DNA of 64,000 bases from Ruminococcus sp. (GCA_017471405.1 JAFUTK010000017.1:1-64000); one strand, 5' to 3'; shown: positions 1 to 8,482, counted from the first letter of the stretch. Notes: generated from the letters alone by a model not told the origin. Numbers and translations: made by a program.

Positions 1-189
1 AACACAAAAGTAAAAAAGGACTTTGCTTTTAATATTATAACGCTTTAACTTGCTGATGTCAATATTTGGTGTGCAAAACTCCGGAGAACACCGCTTTTTC
101 CGCCGAGTACTTAAAATGCTCCCTATGTGCAAAAGACATAATTATGCAATTTGTATGTAAAAAACGGTGTAATTTTGTCAGATTTGCAG
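1..189. other. AT-rich intergenic edge, no gene seen
   Basis: This stretch at the window edge has no open frame that looks like a protein and no RNA gene or repeat that I recognise. It precedes the promoter of the LytR-CpsA-Psr gene. Confidence 0.5.
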
Positions 190-218
190 TTGTAATTTCA
201 CGCCAATTGGTATATAAT
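190..218 (+). promoter_or_regulatory. Promoter of the LCP gene
   Basis: TTGTAA and TATAAT are separated by 17 bases. They lie about 80 bases before the ATG at 299, which has an AGAGAGG ribosome site. Confidence 0.7.
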
Positions 219-298
219 ATAGAAGTGTACTGCGCTTTTGCGCTTATTCCCGGCAGAAATAAATACGACCCGGGAACTTTTTTAAAGAGAGGAATAAT

Positions 299-2050
299 AT
301 GGCATATAACAAAAACAACGAATCCGAGCTTGACAGAATAATCTCGGAGGCTATGTCCGCAAAGAAGAAGCGGCAGGCTGAGCTCAACGCCACTGCCAAA
401 AGTGAGCGGACGGAAAAAGCACCTGAGCTGCCGGCGGCTGAAAAGGCTGAAAGGAAAGCCGTCCCCGCTTCGGCAGAGATACCCGATATAAAGCTGGGCG
501 GTGACAAAAAGTCCGAGCCTAAGCCTGAGGTAAAGCCAGAGCCAAAGCCCGAGACCAAATCGGAGCCTACGCCTGAGGTAAAGCCTAAGCCCGCCTCAGA
601 AACAGCCTCACCCCGCCGCAGGCCTGACAGTCAGAGCGGTGAGAGGGTCAGAAAAGACGGCACCTCTGAGACACGCCGCAGCCGTCCGGAGGACGGTACG
701 CGGAGGAACGGCTCCGGCTCCTCAAAGAACGGGAAGAAGTCCCAGACTGCAAAGAACGGCCAGTCCGGGAAGTCCAAGGGCAAGAAAAAGAAGAAGTGGA
801 CAAAGAAGCAGATAACCATAATGGCGGTGCTCATCGTCATTATAGTGGTGTGTCTGCTGGGCTTTGCAGTATATCTCATTTTCAGCCATTACTACAATAT
901 GCTCCACGGCAAGTGGGACGAAAGCGTTACATCCAGCCGTATGGAGATGAGCATTGACGACCCCACCCAGTCGGATACCTTCGATTCCGAGACCGCCGAG
1001 GAAAAGCTTAAGCGTCAGCTTGAGGAGATGTCGGTGGACGTGATGAAGGACAAGGACGTGTTCAATGTCTTGCTGGTGGGTCAGGACCTGCGCTCCACCT
1101 CTGAGGAGACCAGAGGCAACACCGACGTTATGATGCTCATATCCCTAAACAGCAAGACCCGCAAGATAACTATGACCTCCTTTATGAGAGATATGTGGCT
1201 GTATATCCCGCCCTGCAATTACTCCGACAGGATAAACGCCGCCTACTATGCCGGCGGCCCAGAGTATCTTAAGGAGACCATAGAGAGCTACTTCGGCGTG
1301 GGCATCGACAGGTATGTGATAGTCACCTTCAACCAGTTCATAGATATCGTGGATACGCTGGGAGGATTGGACCTCTACGTAACTCCCGATGAGGCCAACG
1401 GCTATCAGGGAGCCAACCCCTACGGCGACAACACCCGCGGAATGCAGAACCCGCTTGACGAGCAGAACTACATCCTAGGCAATCCCAAGGGCACCGACTA
1501 CATCGAGATGGGCTATGATACCGACGGCGAGACCCTGCACCTGAACGGCAATCAGGCGCTGGCATATTCGAGAATAAGGCACGTTTCCTACATCGACAGC
1601 GACGGCTCTGAGTGGTCAGTGGACTTCGGACGCACCAAGCGCCAGAGGCTGGTAATCGGCAAGATAATCCAGAAGGCGAAGGATGCCTCCCTCTCCACCC
1701 TTGACGACCTGGCGGAGAAGATACTTCCCCAGACCTATACCGATATCGAAAAGGGCGAGGCGGCGTCACTGCTGCTCAATATCTTCGACTATGTGAGCTA
1801 TGATGTTCAGGAGATGCGCATACCCGCCGAGGGCACCTACTTCGGCCATTGGATAGACGGCAAGAGCGTTATCCTCTGCGACACCATCACCAACGCCAAG
1901 AAGCTTCAGGAGCTGGTCTACGGTGAGACCAATATCGACGAGGAGAAGCTCCGCAAGTACGCCGAGCAGAACAAATACCTCGACGACGACGGCAACTGGA
2001 TAGATTGGTACGACGGCAACGGCGTAACCTGGAGAAACAATTATTGGTAA
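299..2050 (+). CDS. LytR-CpsA-Psr (LCP) family cell-wall protein
   Basis: LCP proteins move undecaprenyl-phosphate-linked glycopolymers onto peptidoglycan or surface proteins outside the membrane. The first 170 residues are cytoplasmic, very charged and Lys/Pro/Glu-rich, with a KPEVKPEPKPETKSEPTPEV-type repeat around residues 76-100. One membrane segment follows at about 174-196. The catalytic LCP domain starts near residue 254 (NVLLVGQDLRS) and carries the expected TRGNTD and SFMRDMW motifs with their conserved Arg and Asp. At 583 residues it is longer than the usual 300-450, because of the N-terminal tail. The ATG has a good ribosome site. The gene is monocistronic, with its own promoter and a strong terminator at 2057. 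Which polymer it attaches cannot be told from the sequence. Confidence 0.93.
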   Translation: MAYNKNNESELDRIISEAMSAKKKRQAELNATAKSERTEKAPELPAAEKAERKAVPASAEIPDIKLGGDKKSEPKPEVKPEPKPETKSEPTPEVKPKPASETASPRRRPDSQSGERVRKDGTSETRRSRPEDGTRRNGSGSSKNGKKSQTAKNGQSGKSKGKKKKKWTKKQITIMAVLIVIIVVCLLGFAVYLIFSHYYNMLHGKWDESVTSSRMEMSIDDPTQSDTFDSETAEEKLKRQLEEMSVDVMKDKDVFNVLLVGQDLRSTSEETRGNTDVMMLISLNSKTRKITMTSFMRDMWLYIPPCNYSDRINAAYYAGGPEYLKETIESYFGVGIDRYVIVTFNQFIDIVDTLGGLDLYVTPDEANGYQGANPYGDNTRGMQNPLDEQNYILGNPKGTDYIEMGYDTDGETLHLNGNQALAYSRIRHVSYIDSDGSEWSVDFGRTKRQRLVIGKIIQKAKDASLSTLDDLAEKILPQTYTDIEKGEAASLLLNIFDYVSYDVQEMRIPAEGTYFGHWIDGKSVILCDTITNAKKLQELVYGETNIDEEKLRKYAEQNKYLDDDGNWIDWYDGNGVTWRNNYW

Positions 2051-2056
2051 AATAAC

Positions 2057-2090
2057 AAGGCTCCCGTACTTTTAGGTACGGGAGCCTTTT
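2057..2090. terminator. Bidirectional terminator between LCP and XRE genes
   Basis: A 12-bp perfect stem (AGGCTCCCGTAC / GTACGGGAGCCT) with a short loop is flanked by A and T runs. It can serve the rightward LCP gene and the leftward XRE gene. Confidence 0.9.
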
Positions 2091-2095
2091 GTATG

Positions 2096-2371
2096 TCAGT
2101 TTCTCATATCGTTTATAACAGCCTGCAAATGGAGTATCTGTTCAGAAGTCAGTCCGGTGACGTCGAGAGTGCGCTGGTTGTCAAGCCCAAGAAGATAGTC
2201 CGTACTGACAGAAAAAGTTTTGGCTATCCGGATAAGCATATCTATCGAGGGCTGAATATTGCTGTTTTCCCAGTTGCTAATACATTGCTTTGAAACGTGG
2301 AGCCTGCGCCCGAATTCAACCTGATTAATTCCAAGTGATTTCCTCAATTCGTGTATTCGCTCACTGAACAT
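2096..2371 (-). CDS. XRE-family HTH transcriptional regulator
   Basis: This is a 91-residue repressor-type protein. A Cro/C1 helix-turn-helix fills residues 1-65: IHELRKSLGINQ, then FGRRLHVSKQCISNWENS with the usual recognition helix, then YLLGLDN. A short C-terminal helix follows. I chose the ATG at 2371 because TTTGGAGGCG sits just upstream; a longer frame from 2419 would run through the promoter. It is divergent from the membrane protein gene at 2500. The shared 130-bp region holds two face-to-face promoters and two near-identical operator-like boxes, so autoregulation plus control of the neighbour is likely (inference). Confidence 0.9.
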   Translation of the reverse strand: MFSERIHELRKSLGINQVEFGRRLHVSKQCISNWENSNIQPSIDMLIRIAKTFSVSTDYLLGLDNQRTLDVTGLTSEQILHLQAVINDMRN

Positions 2372-2398
2372 AAAAACGCCTCCAAAAACAAATAATAC

Positions 2399-2446
2399 AA
2401 TACTATTGTACAGCCGCACTTGACGCAGTCAAAATACTATGGTACA
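2399..2446. promoter_or_regulatory. Paired operator boxes, probable XRE binding sites
   Basis: AATACTATTGTACA (2399-2412) and AATACTATGGTACA (2433-2446) match at 13 of 14 positions and are offset by 34 bases. The first lies inside a near-perfect palindrome, TACAATACTATTGTA (2396-2410). Each box overlaps one -10 element of the divergent promoter pair. Confidence 0.7.
2405..2432 (-). promoter_or_regulatory. Promoter of the XRE gene (leftward)
   Basis: On the minus strand TTGACT (2432-2427) and TACAAT (2410-2405) are separated by 16 bases. Its -35 interlocks with that of the rightward promoter in the inverted repeat TTGAC-GCA-GTCAA. Confidence 0.75.
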
Positions 2447-2448
2447 AT
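2420..2448 (+). promoter_or_regulatory. Promoter of the Ada-like membrane protein gene
   Basis: TTGACG (2420-2425) and TACAAT (2443-2448) are separated by 17 bases. The -10 overlaps the second operator-like box. Confidence 0.8.
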
Positions 2449-2499
2449 AATATTTGACGAAGTGGTCTTGGTGTAGTATTCTCGCGGTGGAGGTGTTAT

Positions 2500-3282
2500 A
2501 TGAAGACAATTATAAAATGGCTGATCCTAATCAGCTTTTTTCCGATAACTCTAACGGTTGTATACTGGAAAAAATCAAAAAAGGAAACTGTAACAAAGCT
2601 GGCAGTTGTGGCGTTTGCGTGGGGACTTCTGCTGCTTTTTGCGGAGATTGGCGGACACTCCAAGCCCGATACCGACAGCATCATAACCGCGGATAAAGCA
2701 AGCGTTGTATCAGAGGCAGAGACTTCCTCGGTACCTTCAAGAGAAATAGTCACAGACGATACAGGTGAAACGGAAATAACTGTTCCGTCAGAATCATTAC
2801 AGGAGAACGAAAGCAGCTCCGCAGAGACAGCCTCATCTTCAGTCACAGTACAAACTGCACATTCAGAATCAAAGCCAAGTGAGACAGCTATTTCAAGCAC
2901 GACTTCAAAGCAGGAAGCTACAACCTCAAAGTCTGCGGCAGCGTCTGCGGTGACCACAATTACATCAGTCGCGACTACTACAAAAACAGCTGCAGTGACG
3001 ACTACCTTAAAAACAACGACCACAGCTGCTGCTAAAACCACTACTACTTCAAAGGCGACAACAACTACCACAACGACCACTACAACAAAGGCTGCGACCA
3101 CAACGACACAGAATACGGCGCCAAAGGCAAATTATGTTCTGAACACAAATACTATGAAATTCCATTTTCCCTCGTGCAACAGTGCTAAAAGGATAAGCTC
3201 TGAAAACAGATGGGATTATAACGGAACAAGAGCAGAGGTCATCGCTATGGGATACGTTCCCTGCCAAAACTGCAAGCCGTAA
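2500..3282 (+). CDS. Membrane protein with Thr-rich linker and Cys-rich Ada-like C-terminal domain
   Basis: I do not know the function of this 260-residue protein. Two hydrophobic segments (about residues 5-21 and 33-48) anchor it. A Ser/Thr/Ala-rich linker of about 160 residues follows, with long threonine runs. The last 50 residues form a compact domain with H222 (KFHFPSC), C226, and a final C255-x-x-C258 (GYVPCQNCKP). This resembles the small Ada-like metal-binding module found at the ends of some secreted nucleases. The nuclease part is absent here. A GGAGG site precedes the ATG. It is controlled from a promoter shared with the divergent XRE regulator. The linker suggests the Cys domain lies outside the cell (inference). 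Confidence 0.8.
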   Translation: MKTIIKWLILISFFPITLTVVYWKKSKKETVTKLAVVAFAWGLLLLFAEIGGHSKPDTDSIITADKASVVSEAETSSVPSREIVTDDTGETEITVPSESLQENESSSAETASSSVTVQTAHSESKPSETAISSTTSKQEATTSKSAAASAVTTITSVATTTKTAAVTTTLKTTTTAAAKTTTTSKATTTTTTTTTTKAATTTTQNTAPKANYVLNTNTMKFHFPSCNSAKRISSENRWDYNGTRAEVIAMGYVPCQNCKP

Positions 3283-3289
3283 AAATAAA

Positions 3290-3326
3290 ACAGAGGCTGT
3301 TGCACAAAAGCAGCAGCCTCTGTTTT
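3290..3326. terminator. Bidirectional terminator
   Basis: ACAGAGGCTG pairs with CAGCCTCTGT over 10 bp, flanked by A and T runs. It separates the convergent membrane-protein and sirtuin genes. Confidence 0.9.
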
Positions 3327-3334
3327 TAATTGTT

Positions 3335-4045
3335 TCAGACCTTAATCTCCCCCAGCACCTTGCCCACGCTGTCGTGGATTACAAGGTCACATTCGCTGTC
3401 CATGGGGGTGGGGTCGCGGTTGATGAGAACCAGGTCGTTGCCTCTGAAATACCGGACAAAGCCGGCGGCAGGGTAGACGGTTAAAGATGTTCCTGCGATG
3501 ATAAGCGTGTCACAGGCGGCAATGGCGGCGATGGACTTGTCGATGCAGTCGGCGTCCAGCTGCTCCTCGTAGAGCACTACGTCCGGCTTGATGAGGCCGC
3601 CGCACTCGCACTTGGGAACTCCACCAGCTGCCTTGACCTGCTCGGCGGTATAGGCCTTTCCGCACTTCATACAGTAGTTGCGGTGAACGGAGCCGTGGAG
3701 CTCATAGACCTTCTTGCTGCCCGCCTTCTGGTGCAGACCGTCGATATTCTGGGTGATGACGCAGTCGAGCTTACCCTTTTCCTCCATCTCCGCCAGCTTA
3801 AGGTGAGCGGCGTTGGGCTTGGCGTCCAGAGCCAGCATTTTATCGCAGTAGAAACGGTAGAACTCCTCGGTGTGCTTCATAAAAAAGCTATGGGAAATGA
3901 TAGTCTCCGGCGGGTAGTCATACTTCTGATTGTAGAGCCCGTCCTGGGAGCGGAAGTCGGGAATTCCGCTCTCGGTGGAAACGCCCGCACCTCCGAAGAA
4001 CACTATCCTGTCCGACGAGTCGATTATCTGCTGTAGGGTCTTCAT
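3335..4045 (-). CDS. cobB: NAD-dependent protein deacylase, Sir2 family
   Basis: Sirtuins remove acyl groups from lysines using NAD, giving nicotinamide and O-acyl-ADP-ribose. The 236-residue length is typical of bacterial members. The NAD-binding GAGVSTESGIPDFRS motif is near the N-terminus. QNIDGLHQKAG and the catalytic His in ELHGSVHRNYC follow, then a four-Cys zinc site (CMKC and CECGG). GTSLTVYPAAG closes the Rossmann fold. The ATG has a GGAG site. It is the last gene of a leftward operon, 34 bases after the membrane protein gene. I cannot separate deacetylase from desuccinylase activity with confidence. Confidence 0.95.
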   Translation of the reverse strand: MKTLQQIIDSSDRIVFFGGAGVSTESGIPDFRSQDGLYNQKYDYPPETIISHSFFMKHTEEFYRFYCDKMLALDAKPNAAHLKLAEMEEKGKLDCVITQNIDGLHQKAGSKKVYELHGSVHRNYCMKCGKAYTAEQVKAAGGVPKCECGGLIKPDVVLYEEQLDADCIDKSIAAIAACDTLIIAGTSLTVYPAAGFVRYFRGNDLVLINRDPTPMDSECDLVIHDSVGKVLGEIKV

Positions 4046-4079
4046 TTGTCAACACTCCTTTGAATTAAATTCCGAATTA

Positions 4080-5072
4080 TTATTTCCTCCTGCTGATGAA
4101 AAAGCTCACGACCGCCCACAGGCACAGCAGTGCAAAAATCATCACCGAAGCCGCCCCTATGGGCAGCTCACTGCCCAATTGTATCTCCCAATAAGCGGAA
4201 AAGACCGCAAGGATCAGCTTGAAGCGGTCGCACATCACCGTAAGAGGGAGGCTCCCGCGTTTCTTGGCGATATTGCCTGTGACCTCAAACACTGCCATAA
4301 GCGCCACCGCAATTATCAGCGGCAGCATTACCAGCCACTTGGCGTAGTAGCCGCCAAAGTTGGCAAAATAGGCGAGGCCGTGGTATTCGTCCGCCAGATC
4401 GTCTTTGGGCAGGCGCTCCAGTATGAACAGCATTATAACGGTCATCATTCCCACGATGACCCAGCTTGTCGCTCTGATAAGCCCCCGGTGACTGCCCGGC
4501 TCCCGCTTTTCGGCACTGCCGGTGAGCAGGAAACGCAAAATGCGCTTTTTCTTATCCTCCGGGGGACACTCTGCGTCCCTGTCCGTCTTTTCCTTGCAGA
4601 CGGCGTTGACGATGCATTGAAAAATCACCGCCGCCGGCAGTACGGTCAGCAGTATCGCAATAAGAGAAATGGCAGCTTTGTTATATGAAGCCTCCTGCTT
4701 TGAGACGGCGTAGACCCAGCAGCAGAAGCAGCCGGATATGAATAAAGCAGTAATGTCCAGCGTTATGACCAGAGAGGCTAAGAAAAGCCCCTTGCCCCGC
4801 TCTGTGATTTTGAGCCCCAGCTTGAGCTTTTCCTTTCCCACTACCCATGTGAGGACAAAGTCCAGCACAAGCACCACAAGGGTGATGATGTGGGGATAGA
4901 AGCCGTATATCTTCGAGGCATAGACGTCAAAGGTGTCGGCGGGGGCAAAGTGTATGCCCGGCTCCTCCGGCAGGCTGCTCCAATGAGCAAGGTAGAACAC
5001 TATCTGCCAGACAAACATCGAAACGCAGAGTATCTGTAAAGCTCGGTGAGTTATCCTTGCGGGTCTGCTCAC
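4080..5072 (-). CDS. Polytopic membrane protein of unknown function
   Basis: I do not recognise a family for this 330-residue protein. It has about eight hydrophobic segments. A cytoplasmic-looking loop rich in charge separates two halves near residues 165-195 (PPEDKKKRILRFLL). It starts with GTG at 5072, supported by AAGGAGGT seven bases upstream; the stop codon of the phosphoesterase gene abuts this ribosome site, so the two are probably translationally linked. The C-terminus ends in SRRK. It sits between a membrane phosphoesterase and a sirtuin in one operon, which gives no clear functional hint. Confidence 0.8.
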   Translation of the reverse strand: MSRPARITHRALQILCVSMFVWQIVFYLAHWSSLPEEPGIHFAPADTFDVYASKIYGFYPHIITLVVLVLDFVLTWVVGKEKLKLGLKITERGKGLFLASLVITLDITALFISGCFCCWVYAVSKQEASYNKAAISLIAILLTVLPAAVIFQCIVNAVCKEKTDRDAECPPEDKKKRILRFLLTGSAEKREPGSHRGLIRATSWVIVGMMTVIMLFILERLPKDDLADEYHGLAYFANFGGYYAKWLVMLPLIIAVALMAVFEVTGNIAKKRGSLPLTVMCDRFKLILAVFSAYWEIQLGSELPIGAASVMIFALLCLWAVVSFFISRRK

Positions 5073-5085
5073 TGTGGAGACCTCC

Positions 5086-6189
5086 TTAGCTGTTGGTAAT
5101 GTCTATGACAACAAATTCCGAGATGGTAAAGGTCTTGAAGGGTATCGCCCAGCCAGATATGCCGGAGGTGACAACGAAGGTGGTGCCGTCGCGTTCCTCG
5201 GTGCCGTAAATTCGGTCGTTGGCTTTAAGTAGAGCCCCGATGGGCCCCGCCGGGAAGATATGTCCGCCGTGGGTGTGTCCCGAGAGCACAAGGTCGGGGT
5301 GAGTGGCGGCCTCGGCGGCGTAGTCGTTGGGCTGGTGGTCAAGCATTATCACATACTTTGAGGTATCGACGCCGCTCATGACCTGCTGGGCGGTCTTTCT
5401 GTCCTCTATGGACCTGTCCTCTCTGCCGACGATGACAATGTTATCGGTCAGCTCCACAGCCTCGTCCCGCAGGACGGTGACGTTGTTGCGGGTGAGGTGC
5501 TCCAGCATTTCCGCGGAGGTGAAGTCCCGGTACTGCATATAGCCCCGGTCGTGGTTGCCGTATATCCAGTAGACGCCGTATTTGGTCTTAAGGGAGCCCA
5601 GAGCGTTGCAGGCCTTTATCATATCCTCCCGCTCCGAGTCGTCGTCAACGAAGTCTCCGCAAATGAACACCACATCGGGCTGTGTTTCGTTGACCCTGTC
5701 GCACTGCTCCTGAAATTCGTCGCCGTCGAGGGTGATGCCCAGGTGCAGGTCGGCTATCTCCACGATGCGGAGCCTGTCCTGTCCCAGAGGCTTGGAGGTC
5801 TTGAACTCATAGTCCGTCTCAAAGACATAGTGGGCGCAGAACCAGCCGTAGCTTAAGTATACGGCGGTGGCGGCTATGGCTATCCAGCCGGTTATGTAAT
5901 GCTCCCGCCTCTCCTGCTTGCGGCATTTGCGGATAATGAAGCCCACAAGGTCGCACAGCAGCCAAATTGCCACAAGGTGCAGCAGAGCGATAACGAAGGC
6001 GACGGTATTGACCAGCAGGAACAGCGCACATATCGCTATTGGAAACAGCGACACCAGCCAGCCCAGCGCCTTGTTCTTTTCATATATTTTCTTAACGAAA
6101 TCAAAGCGTCTTGCCCTATGTATGAGAAAGAGAATTCCCGCGCCGGCGCCGACGATAACAAAGACGAGCAGTGCCCCCCATATCCACAT
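5086..6189 (-). CDS. Membrane-anchored metallophosphoesterase (YkuE-like)
   Basis: This 367-residue protein has three or four N-terminal membrane segments (residues 1 to about 115) and a calcineurin-like phosphoesterase domain after that. Metal-binding motifs are in order: DLHLG, GDFVDDD, GNHDRG and LSGHTHGGH. Such proteins hydrolyse phosphodiesters, and related enzymes act on lipid or nucleotide substrates at the membrane. The substrate here is unknown. The ATG has AGGAGG seven bases upstream. It is the first gene of the operon with the membrane protein and the sirtuin, driven by the promoter at 6221-6249. Confidence 0.9.
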   Translation of the reverse strand: MWIWGALLVFVIVGAGAGILFLIHRARRFDFVKKIYEKNKALGWLVSLFPIAICALFLLVNTVAFVIALLHLVAIWLLCDLVGFIIRKCRKQERREHYITGWIAIAATAVYLSYGWFCAHYVFETDYEFKTSKPLGQDRLRIVEIADLHLGITLDGDEFQEQCDRVNETQPDVVFICGDFVDDDSEREDMIKACNALGSLKTKYGVYWIYGNHDRGYMQYRDFTSAEMLEHLTRNNVTVLRDEAVELTDNIVIVGREDRSIEDRKTAQQVMSGVDTSKYVIMLDHQPNDYAAEAATHPDLVLSGHTHGGHIFPAGPIGALLKANDRIYGTEERDGTTFVVTSGISGWAIPFKTFTISEFVVIDITNS

Positions 6190-6220
6190 AAGCAGTCCTC
6201 CTGTAGGTGTGATTACCTAT

Positions 6221-6249
6221 ATTATATTATATGTGTTTGATTTTGTCAA
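6221..6249 (-). promoter_or_regulatory. Promoter of the phosphoesterase-sirtuin operon
   Basis: On the minus strand TTGACA (6249-6244) and TATAAT (6226-6221) are separated by 17 bases. It lies about 30 bases before the ATG. Confidence 0.8.
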
Positions 6250-6264
6250 TTATAGGGAAGATAA

Positions 6265-6464
6265 TAATGCACAATTCACAATGCACAATGCACATTTATG
6301 GTATCGCCCTATCGGGCGATGATATGCCCATTCGAGCACCACAGTTTAATAAAAGCCGCAGCGTTGGAGTTCAACACTCACTGCCGTGCCCAAGATGGGT
6401 AATCTGAATTAAAAATTCAGATACTGTCCGCGCAGCGGACACATTCATTGTGCATTGCGCATTG
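6265..6464. repeat. R2 repeat copy A (MITE-like)
   Basis: An element of about 200 bp begins with AATGCACAATTCACAATGCA and ends with the inverted form CATTGTGCATTGCGCATTG. Inside are small palindromes: ATCGCCCTATCGGGCGAT, the pair ATCTGAATT / AATTCAGAT, and GTCCGCGCAGCGGAC. It has no coding capacity. It fills most of the 357-bp gap between the phosphoesterase and metF genes and ends 15 bases before the metF promoter. Confidence 0.8.
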
Positions 6465-6478
6465 TTTTATTTTTAGGC

Positions 6479-6507
6479 TTGAAAAACCTGCCAAGGTGTG
6501 TTATAAT
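6479..6507 (+). promoter_or_regulatory. Promoter of metF
   Basis: TTGAAA and TATAAT are separated by 17 bases. Transcription would start near 6514, leaving a leader of only about 33 bases, too short for a SAM riboswitch. Confidence 0.8.
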
Positions 6508-6546
6508 AAATCTATCTTTACACAGCAAAGGACAGTGACCCCTAAA

Positions 6547-7416
6547 ATGGATATCGCAAAGCTTTTTGAAACGGGCAAGCCCCGGTTCTCTCTGGAAATT
6601 TTCCCTCCTAAGACTCATCAGGGCGGGATAGAGACTATATACGAAACGCTGGACGGCTTGAAGGACGTCCGGCCGGCATTCATCAGCTGCACCTATGGCG
6701 CCGGAGGCAACCGCGCTGACAGCTCCACCATCGAGATATGCTCTATAATTCAGGAGAGGTACAATATCCCTGCTATCTCCCACCTAACCTGCGTCAACAA
6801 CTCCAAGGAGGATATCGACATTATCTTAGAGCAGCTGAAGGCCAAGGGCATTTACAACATTTTAGCCCTCCGGGGCGACCCAAAGCCCGATGCCCCCGCC
6901 AAGGAGGATTTCGCCTACGCCTCCGACCTTATCAGCTACATCAAGCAGCGGGAGTCGGAGTTCGTTATCTCCGCTGCCTGCTACCCGGAGGGGCACCCCT
7001 CCTCCGATGACATCGTCAGCGATGTAATAAACCTCAAGAAGAAGGTGGACTGCGGCGCCGAGCACCTTATTTCCCAGCTGTTTTTCGACAACGAGGACTT
7101 CTACCGCTTCCGGGAGCGCTGCGCCATAGCGGGCATTGACGTGCCCATCGAGGCAGGCATTATGCCCGTCACCTCCAAGCAGAGCATTATGAGAATGGTT
7201 TCTATGTGCGGAGCATCTATCCCCGCCAAGCTGGCGAAGATACTCAACCGCTTCGAGAACGACCCCACCGCTTTGGAGGAGGCCTGCATCGTCTATGCCA
7301 TTGACCAGATGGTGGACCTCATTACCAACGACGTTGACGGAATACATCTCTACACTATGAATAAGCCGTATCTCGCAAAGCGCATTTTTGCCGTCATAGA
7401 CAAGATGCGCTCTTAA
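6547..7416 (+). CDS. metF: Methylenetetrahydrofolate reductase
   Basis: MetF reduces 5,10-methylene-THF to 5-methyl-THF with FAD, feeding methionine synthesis or the acetyl-CoA pathway. The 289-residue TIM barrel shows the N-terminal SLEIFPPKT motif with its catalytic Glu, then SCTYGAGG, SHLTC, ALRGDP, AACYPEGHP and ISQLFFDNEDFYRF, all typical. I placed the start at the ATG of MDIAKLFETG, because the frame upstream runs through the promoter. The ribosome site is weak (AAGGA about 16 bases upstream). It heads an apparent operon with the CPBP protease and the GH9 cellulase. Confidence 0.95.
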   Translation: MDIAKLFETGKPRFSLEIFPPKTHQGGIETIYETLDGLKDVRPAFISCTYGAGGNRADSSTIEICSIIQERYNIPAISHLTCVNNSKEDIDIILEQLKAKGIYNILALRGDPKPDAPAKEDFAYASDLISYIKQRESEFVISAACYPEGHPSSDDIVSDVINLKKKVDCGAEHLISQLFFDNEDFYRFRERCAIAGIDVPIEAGIMPVTSKQSIMRMVSMCGASIPAKLAKILNRFENDPTALEEACIVYAIDQMVDLITNDVDGIHLYTMNKPYLAKRIFAVIDKMRS

Positions 7417-7429
7417 AGGAGGAGCATTA

Positions 7430-8482
7430 TTGTACTACGACCCTAATGACCCCCAGCAGGCTCTCTACAACACAGTCTACGCTCAGGCGGTCAGGAACGA
7501 AAAAAGAGCAATGTTCATCGGCTGCGCCAAGCTGGGAGCACTGCTGCTCATATACAATATACTCACCACCTATGTTTTCAGGTATATATACTATGCGGCG
7601 GTGGCCTCCGTCCATTCGGGGAGGGTGTATCTGCTGCCCTCGCAGTCGGTGGGATATCTGGCAGAGCAGGAGGAGCTTATCTACTCCACCAGCTTCGCTA
7701 TGGGAGGAAACCTCGCCATAGTGGCGGCAGGGGTGATAACGCTGCTGCTCATCGCCCGCTTTGCCATGAGGGTGGATATGCGCGAGCTGCTGCACCCGGA
7801 GGGCAGGCATATAGGGCAGGCCTTCAAGTGGCTGCCGCTGTGCGTGCTGCTCAATACGGTCATCTCCATAGGCATCGGCTATCTGGAAAGCTACCTCTCC
7901 TCATACGGTGTGACGCTGCCGGACGCGGACTTTTCCATCAGCCGACCCACAACGCTGGCGCTGGTGCTGCAATTTTCCTATGTCATTGTCATAGGCCCCA
8001 TAGCGGAGGAGCTTATCTATCGGGGGCTTATCCTAACGCTTTTAAAGCCCTACGGCAGATGGCTGGCGGTGTTCTTCTCGGCGCTGTTTTTCGGGATAAT
8101 GCATGGCAATATCCCGCAGGCGGTGTCGGCCTTCGGCTCGGCACTGGTGATGGGAGCAGTGGCCATACGCTGCAACTCCATCGTCCCGACCATAATAATA
8201 CACATCTTCAACAATGTTATCGCCAGCTATTACGACTTTGCGGACGTCATCGGTTGGGGCTATTCAGACGAGATATTTATGGTGATACAGATACTGGTGT
8301 TCCTCATCGGTAGCTTTGTGCTGCTGGTGTACGGCTGGCAGATAACCGCCGTCAAGGACGGGCAGTGCGCTATGCCCATAGGCCAGCGTCTGGGGCAGGT
8401 ATTCAAGAACCCCCTTATCATCGCCTATCTTGTTTATGAGCTCTACTTCCTCATCAGGGCTATAGTGGAGGCGAACAGGTGA
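7430..8482 (+). CDS. CPBP-family intramembrane glutamic protease
   Basis: This 350-residue membrane protein carries the three CPBP (Abi/Rce1) motifs: EELIYRG (EExxxR), FFGIMHG (FxxxH) and HIFNN (HxxxN). These residues form the active site of membrane proteases that process prenylated proteins or peptides, and some confer bacteriocin immunity. It has about eight membrane segments. It starts with TTG at 7430, backed by an excellent AAAGGAGGAG five bases upstream. It lies 13 bases after metF and 31 bases before the GH9 gene. Confidence 0.9.
   Translation: MYYDPNDPQQALYNTVYAQAVRNEKRAMFIGCAKLGALLLIYNILTTYVFRYIYYAAVASVHSGRVYLLPSQSVGYLAEQEELIYSTSFAMGGNLAIVAAGVITLLLIARFAMRVDMRELLHPEGRHIGQAFKWLPLCVLLNTVISIGIGYLESYLSSYGVTLPDADFSISRPTTLALVLQFSYVIVIGPIAEELIYRGLILTLLKPYGRWLAVFFSALFFGIMHGNIPQAVSAFGSALVMGAVAIRCNSIVPTIIIHIFNNVIASYYDFADVIGWGYSDEIFMVIQILVFLIGSFVLLVYGWQITAVKDGQCAMPIGQRLGQVFKNPLIIAYLVYELYFLIRAIVEANR

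Noticed and set aside
66..341. 91-codon open frame at the left end
   Set aside because: It crosses the LCP promoter and start, has no ribosome site and looks random in composition.
2496..3101. Valine-rich frame opposite the Ada-like protein gene
   Set aside because: The Val runs are the reverse complement of the Thr codon runs in the linker, so it is an artefact.
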